This document shows positions 36,141 through 45,603 of a stretch of 64,000 bases of DNA, piece after piece. Origin of the DNA: Streptomyces longhuiensis. GTDB taxonomy: Bacteria; Actinomycetota; Actinomycetes; Streptomycetales; Streptomycetaceae. Under the pieces are notes generated by a model. That model was not told where the DNA came from. It saw only the letters and a program-made list of their open reading frames with translations, and did not search any database. The stretch's first letter is position 1; each line of letters begins with the position of its first letter. The stretch lies in the NCBI RefSeq assembly GCF_020616555.1, contig NZ_CP085173.1, positions 4,289,501 to 4,353,500 of the forward strand. The letters are read 5' to 3'. The position numbers and the translations under genes are program-made.

Positions 36141-38711
36141 CTACTCCGTGGCGATCGCGTTCAGTACGTTCATCCGGCCCGCCCGGAACGCCGGGATCAG
36201 GGCGGCGAACAGGCCCACGAAGGCCGAGCCGACGAAGACGCCGATGATCGTCGGCCAGGGGATCTCCAGGACGTCCAGGCCCTCCAGGGCGAGGAGCTTC
36301 TGGGCGGTCGCGCCCCAGCCCATGCCCAGGCCGAGGCCGAGGAGGGCGCCGAAGAGGGCGATGACCACCGACTCCAGGCGGATCATGCGGCGCAGCTGCC
36401 GGCGCGAGAGGCCGATGGCCCGCATCAGGCCGATCTCACGGGTGCGCTCCACCACGGACAGGGCCAGCGTGTTCACGACGCCCAGGACCGCCACGATGAT
36501 CGCGAGGGCCAGGAGGCCGTAGATCATGTTGAGGAGCTGGCCGATCTGGTCCTTGAGGGTCTGCTTGTAGTCGGTCTGGTCCTTGACGTGGACCGTCGGG
36601 TCGGACGCGACCGACGACTTCAGCGCCTTGTAGGCCTGGTCGGCCTTGCCGGCGTCCGCCTTGGCGAACATCATCCCGTTCAGCGGCAGCCGGTCGGCGG
36701 GCAGGTACTGCTTCGCGGTCGCGAGGTTGATGTACATCGCGCCCTTGTCGAACGTGGTGTCGTCCGACGTGATCGCCGCGATCTTCAGGTCGGCGGTACG
36801 GCCGCGCTCGAAGGCGACGTTCATGGTGTCGCCGACCTTGAGGTGGTTCTTCTCGGCGAACTCCGAGCCGACCGACATCGCGTTCTTCCCGTACGCCGCC
36901 GACAGCTCACCGGCGGTCGTCTCGCGCCGCAGGTCCTGGGCGTACGTGGGCGTCGCGGCGACGAGCTCCTCGTCCTCCTTCGTACCGTCCGGCGTGGTCA
37001 GCTTCGTCTTGACGTACTTCACCTCGGTGACGTGCGAGACGTACGGAGCCTTCTTGAGGGCCTCGGCGGCCTGCGGCTTCAGCCCGTTCTGGCCCTCGAC
37101 GATGAAGTCGGCGCCGACGGACCTGTCGAGCTGGCTGGTGGCCGAGGCGACCATCGAGGAGCCGACGACGGACAGGCAGGCGACGAGCGCGAGACCGATC
37201 ATCAGGGCTGCGCCGGTGGCGCCGGTGCGGCGCGGGTTGCGCAGCGCGTTGCGCTCGGCCATGCGGCCGACGGAGCCGAACATCCGCAGGAGCACGGCGC
37301 TGATGACGCGCACCACACCGCCCGCGAGCAGCGGTCCGACGACGACGAACCCGATGAGCGTGGCGACGATGCCGACGCCGAGCCACAAGGAGCCCTCGCT
37401 CGCCTTGTCGGCCTGCGTCGCGGTGTAGAGCGCGAAGCCGCCGCCACCCGTGAGGACGAGACCGATCAGTGCGCGGACGACTCCCGCCTTGACGTCGGCG
37501 GGGGTGCCGGCGTCCCTGAGGGCCGCCATCGGTGAGACCTTGCCCGCGCGGCGGGCCGGAACGTAGGCGGCGAAGACGGTGACGACGATGCCGAGGAGCA
37601 GGCCGACCACCGGGGTCGTCCACCGGACGGTCAGGTCGTCGGTGGACAGGTCCATGCCCGCCGCGGACATCATCTTCATCAGGCCGACGGCGAGTCCGAC
37701 GCCCGCGCCGACGCCGATGACCGACCCGAAGACGCCGAGCAGCAGCGCTTCGACGAGGACCGAGCGGTTGACCTGCTTGCGGCTCGACCCGATGGCGCGC
37801 ATCAGGCCGATCTCACGGGTCCGCTGGGCGACCAGCATGGAGAAGGTGTTGATGATCAGGAAGATGCCGACGAGGAAGGCGATCCCGGCGAAGCCGAGCA
37901 TGGCGTACTTGATGACGTCCATGAACTCGCCGACGTCCTTGCGGTTGGCGTCCGCGGCTTCCTTCTGCGTCTGGAACTTGTACGGGCCGTCGAGGGACGC
38001 CGCGACGTTCGTCTTGAGGACGCTGTCGCTGACGCCGGTGGCGGCGGCGACGTTGATCTGGGTGAACCGGCCGCTGCGGCCGATCAGTTCCCGCTGAGCG
38101 GTGGGCGTGTCGAAGTAGACGACGGCGGCACCGGGGTTGGTCACCTTGAAGGAGGCGATGCCGACGATCTTCGCCCTGAAGTCACCGGTGGCGGCGATGG
38201 TGCGCAGCTCGTCGCCCATCTTCAGGTGGTGCTTCTTCGCGGTGTCGGAGTCGACCATGACCTCGGTGGGCCCGCGCGGGGCGTGGCCCGAGGTGATGTC
38301 CATGGAACGCAGGTCGTTGTGCGTCCAGTTGCCCGCGATCGTGGGGGCGCCGTTCTCGGAGCCCATGTTCTCGTTGTCCGCGTTCACGACGGTCACGTTC
38401 ATCGAACTGACCGCGCCCTCGGCCGACTTGACGCCGTCGGCCCGCTGGACCTGCGTGAGGGCGGAGGCCGGCATCGACTCGGGACGCCCGGTGTCGCTGC
38501 CCTCGCTCTTGGCGGCCTTCGGGCTGACGGTCACGTCGGACGACGTCGCCGCGAACAGCTTGTCGAACGTCGTGTCCATCGTGTCGGTGAAGACGAGCGT
38601 GCCGCACACGAACGCCACCGACAGCAGGACCGCCACGGCCGAGAGGGCCATGCGTCCCTTGTGCGCGAAGAAGTTGCGCAGAGAGGTCTTCATCACGGTG
38701 TTCGCACTCAT
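36141..38711 (-). CDS. ABC transporter permease, two FtsX-like domains (paralogue)
   Basis: An 856-residue permease with the same layout as the protein at 9327: N-terminal helix (about 20-45), extracytoplasmic domain, FtsX block (about 265-400), central helices, second extracytoplasmic domain, C-terminal FtsX block ending RAGRMNVLNAIATE. Its ATG overlaps the ATPase stop (ATGA), giving tight coupling. Substrate unknown. Confidence 0.93.
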   Translation of the reverse strand: MSANTVMKTSLRNFFAHKGRMALSAVAVLLSVAFVCGTLVFTDTMDTTFDKLFAATSSDVTVSPKAAKSEGSDTGRPESMPASALTQVQRADGVKSAEGAVSSMNVTVVNADNENMGSENGAPTIAGNWTHNDLRSMDITSGHAPRGPTEVMVDSDTAKKHHLKMGDELRTIAATGDFRAKIVGIASFKVTNPGAAVVYFDTPTAQRELIGRSGRFTQINVAAATGVSDSVLKTNVAASLDGPYKFQTQKEAADANRKDVGEFMDVIKYAMLGFAGIAFLVGIFLIINTFSMLVAQRTREIGLMRAIGSSRKQVNRSVLVEALLLGVFGSVIGVGAGVGLAVGLMKMMSAAGMDLSTDDLTVRWTTPVVGLLLGIVVTVFAAYVPARRAGKVSPMAALRDAGTPADVKAGVVRALIGLVLTGGGGFALYTATQADKASEGSLWLGVGIVATLIGFVVVGPLLAGGVVRVISAVLLRMFGSVGRMAERNALRNPRRTGATGAALMIGLALVACLSVVGSSMVASATSQLDRSVGADFIVEGQNGLKPQAAEALKKAPYVSHVTEVKYVKTKLTTPDGTKEDEELVAATPTYAQDLRRETTAGELSAAYGKNAMSVGSEFAEKNHLKVGDTMNVAFERGRTADLKIAAITSDDTTFDKGAMYINLATAKQYLPADRLPLNGMMFAKADAGKADQAYKALKSSVASDPTVHVKDQTDYKQTLKDQIGQLLNMIYGLLALAIIVAVLGVVNTLALSVVERTREIGLMRAIGLSRRQLRRMIRLESVVIALFGALLGLGLGMGWGATAQKLLALEGLDVLEIPWPTIIGVFVGSAFVGLFAALIPAFRAGRMNVLNAIATE

Positions 38712-39496
38712 GACGTGCGCCCCCGGGCGTCGAAGTCCTTCATGCGGTCGAGGACGGCGTCCGCGGTGGGGCGGAGCATCTCGTCGACGATGCGGCCGTC
38801 CGCGAGGTACAGCACCCGGTCCGCGTACGAGGCGGCGACCGGGTCGTGGGTGACCATCACGATGGTCTGGCCGAGCTCGTCGACGGACTGCCGCAGGAAT
38901 CCGAGCACTTCGGCGCCGGCGCGGGAGTCCAGGTTTCCGGTCGGCTCGTCACCGAAGATGATCTCCGGCCGGGCGGCGAGCGCGCGGGCCACGGCGACGC
39001 GCTGCTGCTGCCCGCCGGAGAGCTCGGTGGGCCGGTGCTTGAGGCGCTCGGCCAGACCCACGGTCTGCACGACGCGGTCCAGCCACTGCTTGTCCGCCTT
39101 GCGGCCCGCGATGTCCATGGGAAGCGTGATGTTCTCGAGCGCGTTCAGCGTCGGCAGCAGGTTGAACGCCTGGAAGATGAAGCCGATCCGGTCCCGGCGC
39201 AGCTGCGTGAGCTTCTTGTCCTTGAGGCCGGTGATCTCGGTCTCGTCCAGGTGGATCTGACCGGACGTGACGTTGTCGAGCCCGGCGAGGCAGTGCATGA
39301 GTGTGGACTTGCCGGACCCCGAGGGGCCCATGATCGCGGTGAACTGGCCGCGGGCGATGTCCACATCGACGTGGTCGAGCGCGACGACCCGGGTCTCGCC
39401 GGTGCCGTAGGCCTTGACGACCTGCCGCGCCCGCGCGGCGACGGCCGTACGCCCTCCAGTGCCCCCGTGCCTGGGAATGGTTACAGCCGTTGTCAC
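38708..39496 (-). CDS. ABC transporter ATP-binding protein (paralogue)
   Basis: A 262-residue ATPase with Walker A GPSGSGKST, FIFQAFNLLP, signature ELSGGQQQRVAVARAL, Walker B IIFGDEP and H-loop THDP. It shares long identical stretches with the ATPase at 8494 (for example TLPMDIAGRKADKQWL and GDEPTGNLDSR), so the two transporters arose by duplication. GTG 39496 with GGAGAC upstream. First gene of a two-gene operon. Confidence 0.94.
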   Translation of the reverse strand: MTTAVTIPRHGGTGGRTAVAARARQVVKAYGTGETRVVALDHVDVDIARGQFTAIMGPSGSGKSTLMHCLAGLDNVTSGQIHLDETEITGLKDKKLTQLRRDRIGFIFQAFNLLPTLNALENITLPMDIAGRKADKQWLDRVVQTVGLAERLKHRPTELSGGQQQRVAVARALAARPEIIFGDEPTGNLDSRAGAEVLGFLRQSVDELGQTIVMVTHDPVAASYADRVLYLADGRIVDEMLRPTADAVLDRMKDFDARGRTS

Positions 39497-39716
39497 GGTA
39501 CGTCTCCTATGTCGGTCATGCGAATGTTCAGAGCTGTGCGCGATGCGTCAGCGGGTCTGTGCGATGTACTTCAGTCTGGTGGCGGTGGGGCCCCGGCGCG
39601 CTGGTGTAGGTCACCCTCTTTCCCGGGGGAAAACCCCACCCCTTGAAGGTAGGAAGAACCCCCCACCCCTCTCGTCCTCCGGGGGTACGAACCGCCCCCT
39701 GCCCGTAGTACGGAGG

Positions 39717-39747
39717 TCCCCCTAGGGGGAGTCCACCCAACGGTGGA
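39717..39747. promoter_or_regulatory. Two adjacent palindromes in the divergent ABC/MFS region
   Basis: TCCCCCTAGGGGGA (39717-39730) is a perfect 14-bp palindrome; TCCACC-CAAC-GGTGGA (39732-39747) follows at once. Both lie in the 365-base region between the minus-strand ABC operon and the + strand exporter. C-tract/G-tract dyads recall CsoR-type sites, but this is weak. The rest of 39497-39861 is C-rich with no gene that I can support. Confidence 0.45.
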
Positions 39748-39861
39748 GCTCCTCTAGGGGTTCGCTCCACCTTCCTGCGCAGTCACGCTCCACCCTCCCG
39801 CCGCGGCAGGGGCGGGTGAGAAGGTGTCGGGAGCGAGATAGATGCAGGGGGAAGGAATCCG

Positions 39862-41466
39862 GTGGGCGGCGCGACAACGCAGACGGGCACAGGAAAGGAC
39901 CGGCGCCGGGGAGCGGTCGTCGCCGCGCTGATGCTCTCCATGGCACTGGCGGCACTCGACTCCACCATCGTCTCCACGGCGGTCCCGCAGATCGTCGGCG
40001 ACCTCGGCGGCTTCTCCGTCTTCTCCTGGCTCTTCTCGGGCTACCTGCTCGCCGTCACCGTCACGCTGCCGGTCTACGGGAAACTGTCCGACACCTTCGG
40101 CCGCAAGCCCGTCCTCATCGGCGGCAGCATCCTCTTCCTCGTCGGATCGGTCCTGTGCGCGGGCTCCTGGAACATGGGCGCGCTCATCGCCTTCCGCGTC
40201 GTCCAGGGCCTGGGCGGCGGCGCCATCCAGGGCACTGTCCAGACCCTCGCCGCCGACCTCTACCCGCTCGAGGAACGCCCGCGCATCCAGGCCAGGCTGT
40301 CGACGGTGTGGGCGACCTCGGCCGTCGCGGGCCCGGCGCTCGGCGGACTGCTCGCCTCGTACGCGGGCTGGCGCTGGATCTTCCTGATCAACGTGCCCGT
40401 CGGCGCGATCGCCCTCTGGCTCGTCGTGCGCCATCTCCACGAACCCGTACGGGAGAAGGGGCCGCGCGCCCGCATCGACTGGGCCGGCGCGCTCGCGGTG
40501 TTCGCGTGCGGCGGGGTGCTCCTGACCGCGCTCGTGCAGGGCGGCGTCGCCTGGGACTGGATCTCGGTCCCGTCGATCGCCATGTTCGGTACGGGAGTCG
40601 CGCTGATCGGCGCCGTCGTCGCCATCGAGCGGCGGGCCGCCGAGCCGATCATCCCCGGCTGGGTCTGGCGCCGCCGCACCATCGCCGCCGTCAACCTCGC
40701 GCTCGGCGCGCTGGGCCTCCTGATGGTCGCGCCGACCGTGTTCGTCCCCACGTACGCGCAGGCCGTCCTCGGACTCGCGCCCATGGCCGCCGGGTTCGTG
40801 CTCTCCGTGATGACGCTGAGCTGGCCCGTCTCCGCGGCCCTGAGCCAGCACGTGTACCGCAGGATCGGCTTCCGCAACACGGCCGTCGTCGGCATCGCGG
40901 CCGCGCTCCTCATCCTGCTCGCGTTCCCGCTGCTGCCCTATCCCGGATCCGCCTGGCAGCCCGCGCTGGTCATGCTGCTGCTCGGCGCGGCGCTCGGACT
41001 CTTCCAACTGCCCCTGATCGTCGGGGTCCAGTCGACCGTCGGGTGGTCCGAGCGCGGCACGACGACCGCGTCCGTCCTGTTCTGCCGGCAGATAGGCCAG
41101 ACGGTCGGCGCCGCACTGTTCGGCGCCGTCGCCAACACCGTGCTCGCCGGGCGCCTGGGCGGCGCGGGGTCCCTCGACTCGGTGGCCAGGGCCCTGGAGG
41201 ACCCCGCCTCCGTGGCCGACCCCGACCGGCTGCGGCGGGCCGTGGCGGCGGCCGTCGACTCGGTCTACGTGGGCGCCGCGTGCGCGGCCGCGCTCGCGCT
41301 GATCGCCCTGCTGTGCCTCGCGCCGCGACGTTTCCCGGTGCTCGACCAGGACGGTGAGCGCGGCGGCGAGCGGTCGGGTGGGGCGGCATCAGGGGCCGAT
41401 GACAACTCAGCCGGCTCACAAGATGCGCATCCGCATCACTCACCCCTCTCACAACGTACCGACTGA
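39862..41466 (+). CDS. DHA2-family MFS multidrug exporter
   Basis: A 534-residue transporter of the 14-helix DHA2 family (EmrB/QacA). Visible: helix-1 signature ALDSTIVSTAVPQIVGDLGG, motif A GKLSDTFGRKPVLIGG, GGGAIQGTVQTLAADLYP, motif C-like VAGPALGGLLASYAGWRWIF and NVPVGAIAL. A hydrophilic C-terminal tail rich in Gly/Ser/His/Asp follows the last helix. GTG 39862 is preceded by GGAAGGA. Proton-driven drug or metabolite efflux; no adjacent TetR regulator. Confidence 0.93.
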   Translation: MGGATTQTGTGKDRRRGAVVAALMLSMALAALDSTIVSTAVPQIVGDLGGFSVFSWLFSGYLLAVTVTLPVYGKLSDTFGRKPVLIGGSILFLVGSVLCAGSWNMGALIAFRVVQGLGGGAIQGTVQTLAADLYPLEERPRIQARLSTVWATSAVAGPALGGLLASYAGWRWIFLINVPVGAIALWLVVRHLHEPVREKGPRARIDWAGALAVFACGGVLLTALVQGGVAWDWISVPSIAMFGTGVALIGAVVAIERRAAEPIIPGWVWRRRTIAAVNLALGALGLLMVAPTVFVPTYAQAVLGLAPMAAGFVLSVMTLSWPVSAALSQHVYRRIGFRNTAVVGIAAALLILLAFPLLPYPGSAWQPALVMLLLGAALGLFQLPLIVGVQSTVGWSERGTTTASVLFCRQIGQTVGAALFGAVANTVLAGRLGGAGSLDSVARALEDPASVADPDRLRRAVAAAVDSVYVGAACAAALALIALLCLAPRRFPVLDQDGERGGERSGGAASGADDNSAGSQDAHPHHSPLSQRTD

Positions 41467-41581
41467 ACAGTTCGCGATAACCGTCGCGCAAACCCCCTAC
41501 CTACGAGTAACGTTCCGGCTCCCCCCTCGCTCCCTGCGTCCGCAATCCCCGGCGGACCCAAGCCGCGCAAGGAGAACCGGG

Positions 41582-42181
41582 ATGTCCGACACACCGCACC
41601 GCTCATATTCCGACCAGCAGAACGAGCCATGGCAGGGCCCCTTCCCCACGGGCCGGAGCCAATACGGAAACCAAAACCGGCACGGGTACCAGCAGCCACA
41701 GCAGCCGTACTCGCAACAAGCACCGCACCCGCAGCAGCAGCCGTACCCGCAACAAGCACCGCACCCGCAAAAGCAGCCCGACCCCGCCCTCACCTATCCC
41801 TGGGCACCCCCTCCCCCACCACCCGCGCCCACGCACCGGCTCCCGCGTCACCCCGCGCTCGGCCACCACAGCGACCTGCGACTGCTGCGCAGCGCCTACC
41901 GCTGGCAGCGGCGCGTCGCCACGCTCACCGCACTCGGCTACTTCACCCTCTTCCTCGTCCTGTCGGCGTTCGCGCCGTCCCTCATGACGGGCACGCTCCC
42001 CGGCGGCTTCTCCACCGGCCTCTTCCTCGGCCTGTGCCAGCTCCCGGTGACGGCGCTCGCGCTCTGGCTCTACGAGTACACCGCCCGCCGCCGCGTGGAC
42101 CCGCTCGCCCACCGGCTGCGCAGACAAGCCGAGTTGGACCAGCGTCCGGCTCCCGGACCGGCCGGGGGGAACTTCCGATGA
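41582..42181 (+). CDS. DUF485-type membrane protein with Gln/Pro-rich head
   Basis: A 199-residue protein. Residues 1-90 are Gln/Pro/Tyr/His-rich with the heptad-like repeat QPYPQQAPHPQ. A DUF485 domain (about 95-185) has two helices (VATLTALGYFTLFLVLSAF; LFLGLCQLPVTALALWLYEY). ATG 41582 with AAGGAG seven bases upstream. Its stop overlaps the SSS symporter start (ATGA), the standard DUF485-ActP pairing for acetate-type symporters. Confidence 0.87.
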   Translation: MSDTPHRSYSDQQNEPWQGPFPTGRSQYGNQNRHGYQQPQQPYSQQAPHPQQQPYPQQAPHPQKQPDPALTYPWAPPPPPPAPTHRLPRHPALGHHSDLRLLRSAYRWQRRVATLTALGYFTLFLVLSAFAPSLMTGTLPGGFSTGLFLGLCQLPVTALALWLYEYTARRRVDPLAHRLRRQAELDQRPAPGPAGGNFR

Positions 42182-43803
42182 CGGACTTCAGCAGCTCGGC
42201 CCAGGGCATGTCCCTGGTCGCCTTCACCGCGGTCGCCACCATCACGCTGCTCCTGTGCGTGATGACCGGCCCCGACCGCGACAACCTCGACGAGTTCTAC
42301 ACCGGCTTCGGCTCCCTCACCCCGATGCGCAACGGCCTCGCCATCGCGGGCGACTACATCTCCGCGGCGACCGTCCTCGGCACCGGCGGCATCATCGCGC
42401 TCACCGGCTACGACGGGATCGTCCTCGCCCTGAGCACGTCCCTGTCCCTGATGCTCCTGATGTTCCTGCTGGCCGAACCCCTGCGCAACGCGGGCCGGTT
42501 CACCATGGGCGACGTGATCGCCCGCCGCCTGCCGGGACGCGCCGTACGCATCACCGCGTGCGCCACCACCCTCGCGGCGCTGCTCCCGCTGATGCTGGTC
42601 CAGCTGGCGGGCGCCGGTGACCTGTTGGCGTTCGTCCTCGGCTTCACCAGCGAGGGGTTCAAGACGGGCTGCGTCATCGCGCTCGGCGCCCTGATGATCA
42701 GCTACGCGGCGATCGGCGGCATGAAGGGCACCGCCCTCATCCAGATCATGAAGACCGTGATGCTGCTCGGATCGGGCCTGACCGTCGCCCTCCTGATCCT
42801 GTACCGCTTCGACTGGAACCCCGGCGCCCTCGCCTCACAGGCCGCGCTGGCCAGCGGCGTGGGCGACGCCTTCCTGCACTCGGGCCTCCAGTTCGCCGGC
42901 ACCGCCAACCCCCGCCTGGACATGATCAGTTCGGAGCTGACCGTCGTCCTGGGCGGCGCGTGCCTGCCCCACGTCACGATGCGCATGTACACGGCGCGCA
43001 GCGCGCGTGAGGTGCGCCGCTCGATGTCCTGGGCGGTGTCGGCGGTCGGCCTCTTCGTCCTGATCATCACCATCGTCGGGTTCGGCGCGACGGCGTTCCT
43101 CGGCCGGGCCGCCGTCGCGGCGGCCGACCCGCAGGGCAACACCGCGTATCTGCTCGGGGCGCGGGCCGCGTTCGGCGCGGACGCCTCGACGGCGGAGACG
43201 CTGGTGTTCACCACGGTCACCACGGCGCTCTTCCTCACACTGCTCGCCTCCGTCGCCGGAATGATCCTGGCCTGCGCCAACTCCCTCGCGCACGACGTCT
43301 TCGCGCACCGCAGGACGCCGCTCACCGCCCGCAAGGAGATGACGCTGGCCCGCGTCTCGGCGCTGTCCGTCGGCGTGCCCGCGATCCTCCTGGCCACGTT
43401 CGTCCAGCACTACAACCTCCAGCCGCTGGTCACGCTGTCGTTCTGCCTGGGCGCCTCGGCGCTCGCGCCCGCGCTCGTCTACAGCCTGTTCTGGCGCCGC
43501 TACACGAGCACGGGCCTGCTGTGGACGCTGCTCGGCGGCACGGCGTCCTGCCTCGTCCTGATGACGGGCACCAACCTGGTGTCGGGCTCGCCCGCCTCGG
43601 CGTTCCCCGGCCAGGACTTCAACTGGTTCCCCTTCACCACGACGGGCATCGTCTCGATCCCGCTCGGCTTCCTCTTCGGCTGGCTCGGCACGATGGCCTC
43701 CGGCCGCCGAACGGCCGACGGCCAACGCCGCCAGTACGAGGCGGTGGAGGCGTGGATCCTGGCGGGCGCGACGCGACAGGCCCCGAAGGGGGAGGACGGG
43801 TAG
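42178..43803 (+). CDS. Sodium/solute symporter, acetate permease (ActP) type
   Basis: A 541-residue SSS-family carrier with about 13 helices. Visible: FYTGFGSLTPMRNGLAIAGDYISAATVLGTGG (the ActP-type signature, in two parts around helix 2), YAAIGGMKGTALIQIMKTVML, and LPHVTMRMYTARSAREVRRSM. Co-translated with the DUF485 partner by ATGA overlap. Likely short-chain carboxylate uptake; many Streptomyces carry several copies, so the exact substrate is open. Confidence 0.92.
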   Translation: MTDFSSSAQGMSLVAFTAVATITLLLCVMTGPDRDNLDEFYTGFGSLTPMRNGLAIAGDYISAATVLGTGGIIALTGYDGIVLALSTSLSLMLLMFLLAEPLRNAGRFTMGDVIARRLPGRAVRITACATTLAALLPLMLVQLAGAGDLLAFVLGFTSEGFKTGCVIALGALMISYAAIGGMKGTALIQIMKTVMLLGSGLTVALLILYRFDWNPGALASQAALASGVGDAFLHSGLQFAGTANPRLDMISSELTVVLGGACLPHVTMRMYTARSAREVRRSMSWAVSAVGLFVLIITIVGFGATAFLGRAAVAAADPQGNTAYLLGARAAFGADASTAETLVFTTVTTALFLTLLASVAGMILACANSLAHDVFAHRRTPLTARKEMTLARVSALSVGVPAILLATFVQHYNLQPLVTLSFCLGASALAPALVYSLFWRRYTSTGLLWTLLGGTASCLVLMTGTNLVSGSPASAFPGQDFNWFPFTTTGIVSIPLGFLFGWLGTMASGRRTADGQRRQYEAVEAWILAGATRQAPKGEDG

Positions 43804-43903
43804 GCCCTGGGCCCGACACGGACTGCGTGCCGCCCGGCTACGGCGTGCCGCGGGCGGGGGTCGCCGCGCAGCGCGCTCGCGGGGTCCGTCGGCGGGGTCG
43901 CTG

Positions 43904-44370
43904 CGCCTTCACGAAGTCTCGTCGCCGGGATACGCGGCTCCTTCACGGCGTCCCGCCGGCACGGTTCGGCACCTCCACAGCGCCACGTCGGCGGGACTGC
44001 GGCGCCTCCACAGCGTCCCGCCGGCAAGGCTGCAGCCCCCTCGCCGCGCCCAGCGCCGGGATACGCGGCGCCTCCACCGCGTCACATCGGCGAGGTTCGG
44101 CACCTCCACAGCACCACGTCGGCAGGACTGCGGCGCCTCCACAGCGTCCCGCCGGCAAGGCTGCAGCCCCCTCGCCGCGCCCAGCGCCGGGATACGCGGC
44201 GCCTTCACGGCGTCCCGTCGGCACGGTTCGGCACCTTCACAGCGCCACGTCGCCGGGATATGCGGCGCCTCCACGGCCTCCCGTCGGCGGGCCGCCCGCG
44301 GACCCTCCACGGCTCCCCGTCGGCAAGGGCGCGACCCCACCACGGCTCCCCACCGACGAGGTCGCGGCCC
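43904..44370. repeat. 33-bp tandem-repeat (minisatellite) tract
   Basis: About 14 degenerate units of 32-34 bases. The anchor CTtCAC or CTCCAC recurs at 43907, 43941, 43973, 44006, 44072, 44104, 44137, 44203, 44235, 44269 and 44305. A typical unit reads CCTCCACAGCGTCCCGCCGG then CAAGG. A higher-order 131-base unit is duplicated almost exactly (43963-44093 and 44094-44224). Because the period is 33, an 11-residue repeat (AVEAP...RR) is open on the minus strand at 43909-44343, but there is no Shine-Dalgarno or recognisable protein. This fills the 613-base gap 43804-44416. Confidence 0.85.
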
Positions 44371-44416
44371 GCTCAGGGCATCCCGTCAGCGTGGGCAGGT
44401 CCGTGGCCGACAGTGC

Positions 44417-45316
44417 CTACTGCGTCCCGTCGGACGGGTTGCGGCCCGTGAGCGTGGCCAGAGTGGTGCGGACGTGTTCCATGTGGGCGCGGACCTCGTC
44501 CCACTTCTCGCCGTGCGCGCGCAGCACCCGCTCCGTCTCGCGGCCCACGCCCTCCTCGTGCAGGCTCGCCTCCGCGAGGAGCTCCGCGGCGCGGGCCTCG
44601 GCGTCCTCCTCGCCGTGCCGGGCCGACTCCTCCGCCTCGGCGAACGCCCGCCGCGCCTCGGACAGCCGGCTCTCGGCCAGCGCCAGGCGCTCCGCCTCGC
44701 GCGTGTCCGCCGCGGCCTCCTGCCCGGCGATCTCCCGCTCGGCCTCGTCCCGCCGCTCGGCGTGGTCCTTCTCCTGCGCGGCGAGGGTCGCCGCGGTCCG
44801 CTCCCGCGCGTCGTCCAGCGCTGCGAGCGCTTCCTCGCGCCGCTCCTTCGCCTCGTCACGCGCGGCGACGCGGACCCCGTCGGCCGTGGCCCGGTCGGCC
44901 CCCAGCCGCTCGTCGGCCCACTGCTCGGCCTCGGCCAGTACGGCGTCGGCCGCGGCGCGAGCCGCCTCACGCGTCTCCCGTGCGCGGGCCTCCGCGTCCT
45001 GCTTGATCCGCCTGACGTCATCGGCGGCGGCCGCCCGTACCCCGTCCGCCTCCTCCTCGGCGAGGGCGAGGATCTCGCGGGCGCGGTCGCCGAGGGACTC
45101 GTACGTCTGCGGGGCGAGCTGTGTCACGGCCAGCCGCAGCCGCTGCGCCTCGGCCTCCAGCTCCTCGACCTGGGCGGTCAGCCGGGCGACGCGCTCGTGG
45201 GCGTCGTCGCGGCCCCGGGACAGCTCGGCGGCCAGCGCGTCCACCTGCCCGGGACTGTAGCCACGGCCCCGTCCCGTGACGAAGCCATGGGGCGACACCG
45301 ACGCACCGCTGCTCAT
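44417..45316 (-). CDS. Coiled-coil protein, FilP/DivIVA-like ('cellulose-binding' family)
   Basis: A 299-residue protein, almost entirely Ala/Glu/Arg coiled coil from about residue 35 to 285. The N-terminal RGYSPGQVDALAAELSRGRD resembles the membrane-targeting start of DivIVA/FilP-like Streptomyces proteins. No membrane helix. Proteins of this class form cytoskeletal assemblies at hyphal tips; that role here is inference. ATG 45316 with GGGG and AAGG upstream. A tandem-repeat tract lies directly downstream. Confidence 0.78.
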   Translation of the reverse strand: MSSGASVSPHGFVTGRGRGYSPGQVDALAAELSRGRDDAHERVARLTAQVEELEAEAQRLRLAVTQLAPQTYESLGDRAREILALAEEEADGVRAAAADDVRRIKQDAEARARETREAARAAADAVLAEAEQWADERLGADRATADGVRVAARDEAKERREEALAALDDARERTAATLAAQEKDHAERRDEAEREIAGQEAAADTREAERLALAESRLSEARRAFAEAEESARHGEEDAEARAAELLAEASLHEEGVGRETERVLRAHGEKWDEVRAHMEHVRTTLATLTGRNPSDGTQ

Positions 45317-45512
45317 CCTTGATTCCCCTTCTTCGCCTCTTCGGCTCTCCTACCCGGCACCTGATCGAGCCGAAGCGCTCAAAACAAGACACTCCACCCA
45401 ACCCACTCGACAAGGATGCGGCAAATACTGCCGAAAGTCGGAATCGGGAGCCCCAAGGGCGAGCGAGCTCACACCCGGCCCACCGAGACGCACGCGCACG
45501 GCGCACATAAAG

Positions 45513-45551
45513 GGGAGAGGCGCACGACCGATTCGGTCGCGCGCCTCTCCC
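45513..45551 (-). terminator. Hairpin downstream of the deaminase/SUKH-4 fusion gene
   Basis: GGGAGAGGCGC (45513-45523) pairs with 45541-45551, and CGACCG (45525-45530) with 45534-45539. 50-90 bases past the stop at 45604. The remaining part of 45317-45512 shows no gene. Confidence 0.65.
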
Positions 45552-45598
45552 GTACTTCTGTCCGTACTTCTGTCCGTACTTCTGCCGGCACTTCTACC
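45551..45598. repeat. Four tandem 12-base repeats
   Basis: CGTACTTCTGTC twice, then CGTACTTCTGCC and GGCACTTCTACC, filling the space between the stop codon at 45604 and the terminator hairpin. Confidence 0.8.
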
Positions 45599-45603
45599 GA
45601 CGG

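Noticed and set aside
43909..44343. Minus-strand protein with 11-residue repeats
   Set aside because: Open frame follows from the 33-bp period; no Shine-Dalgarno and no known repeat family.
43904..44370. CRISPR array
   Set aside because: Units of 32-34 bases are contiguous and degenerate, with no constant repeat alternating with unique spacers, and no cas genes nearby.
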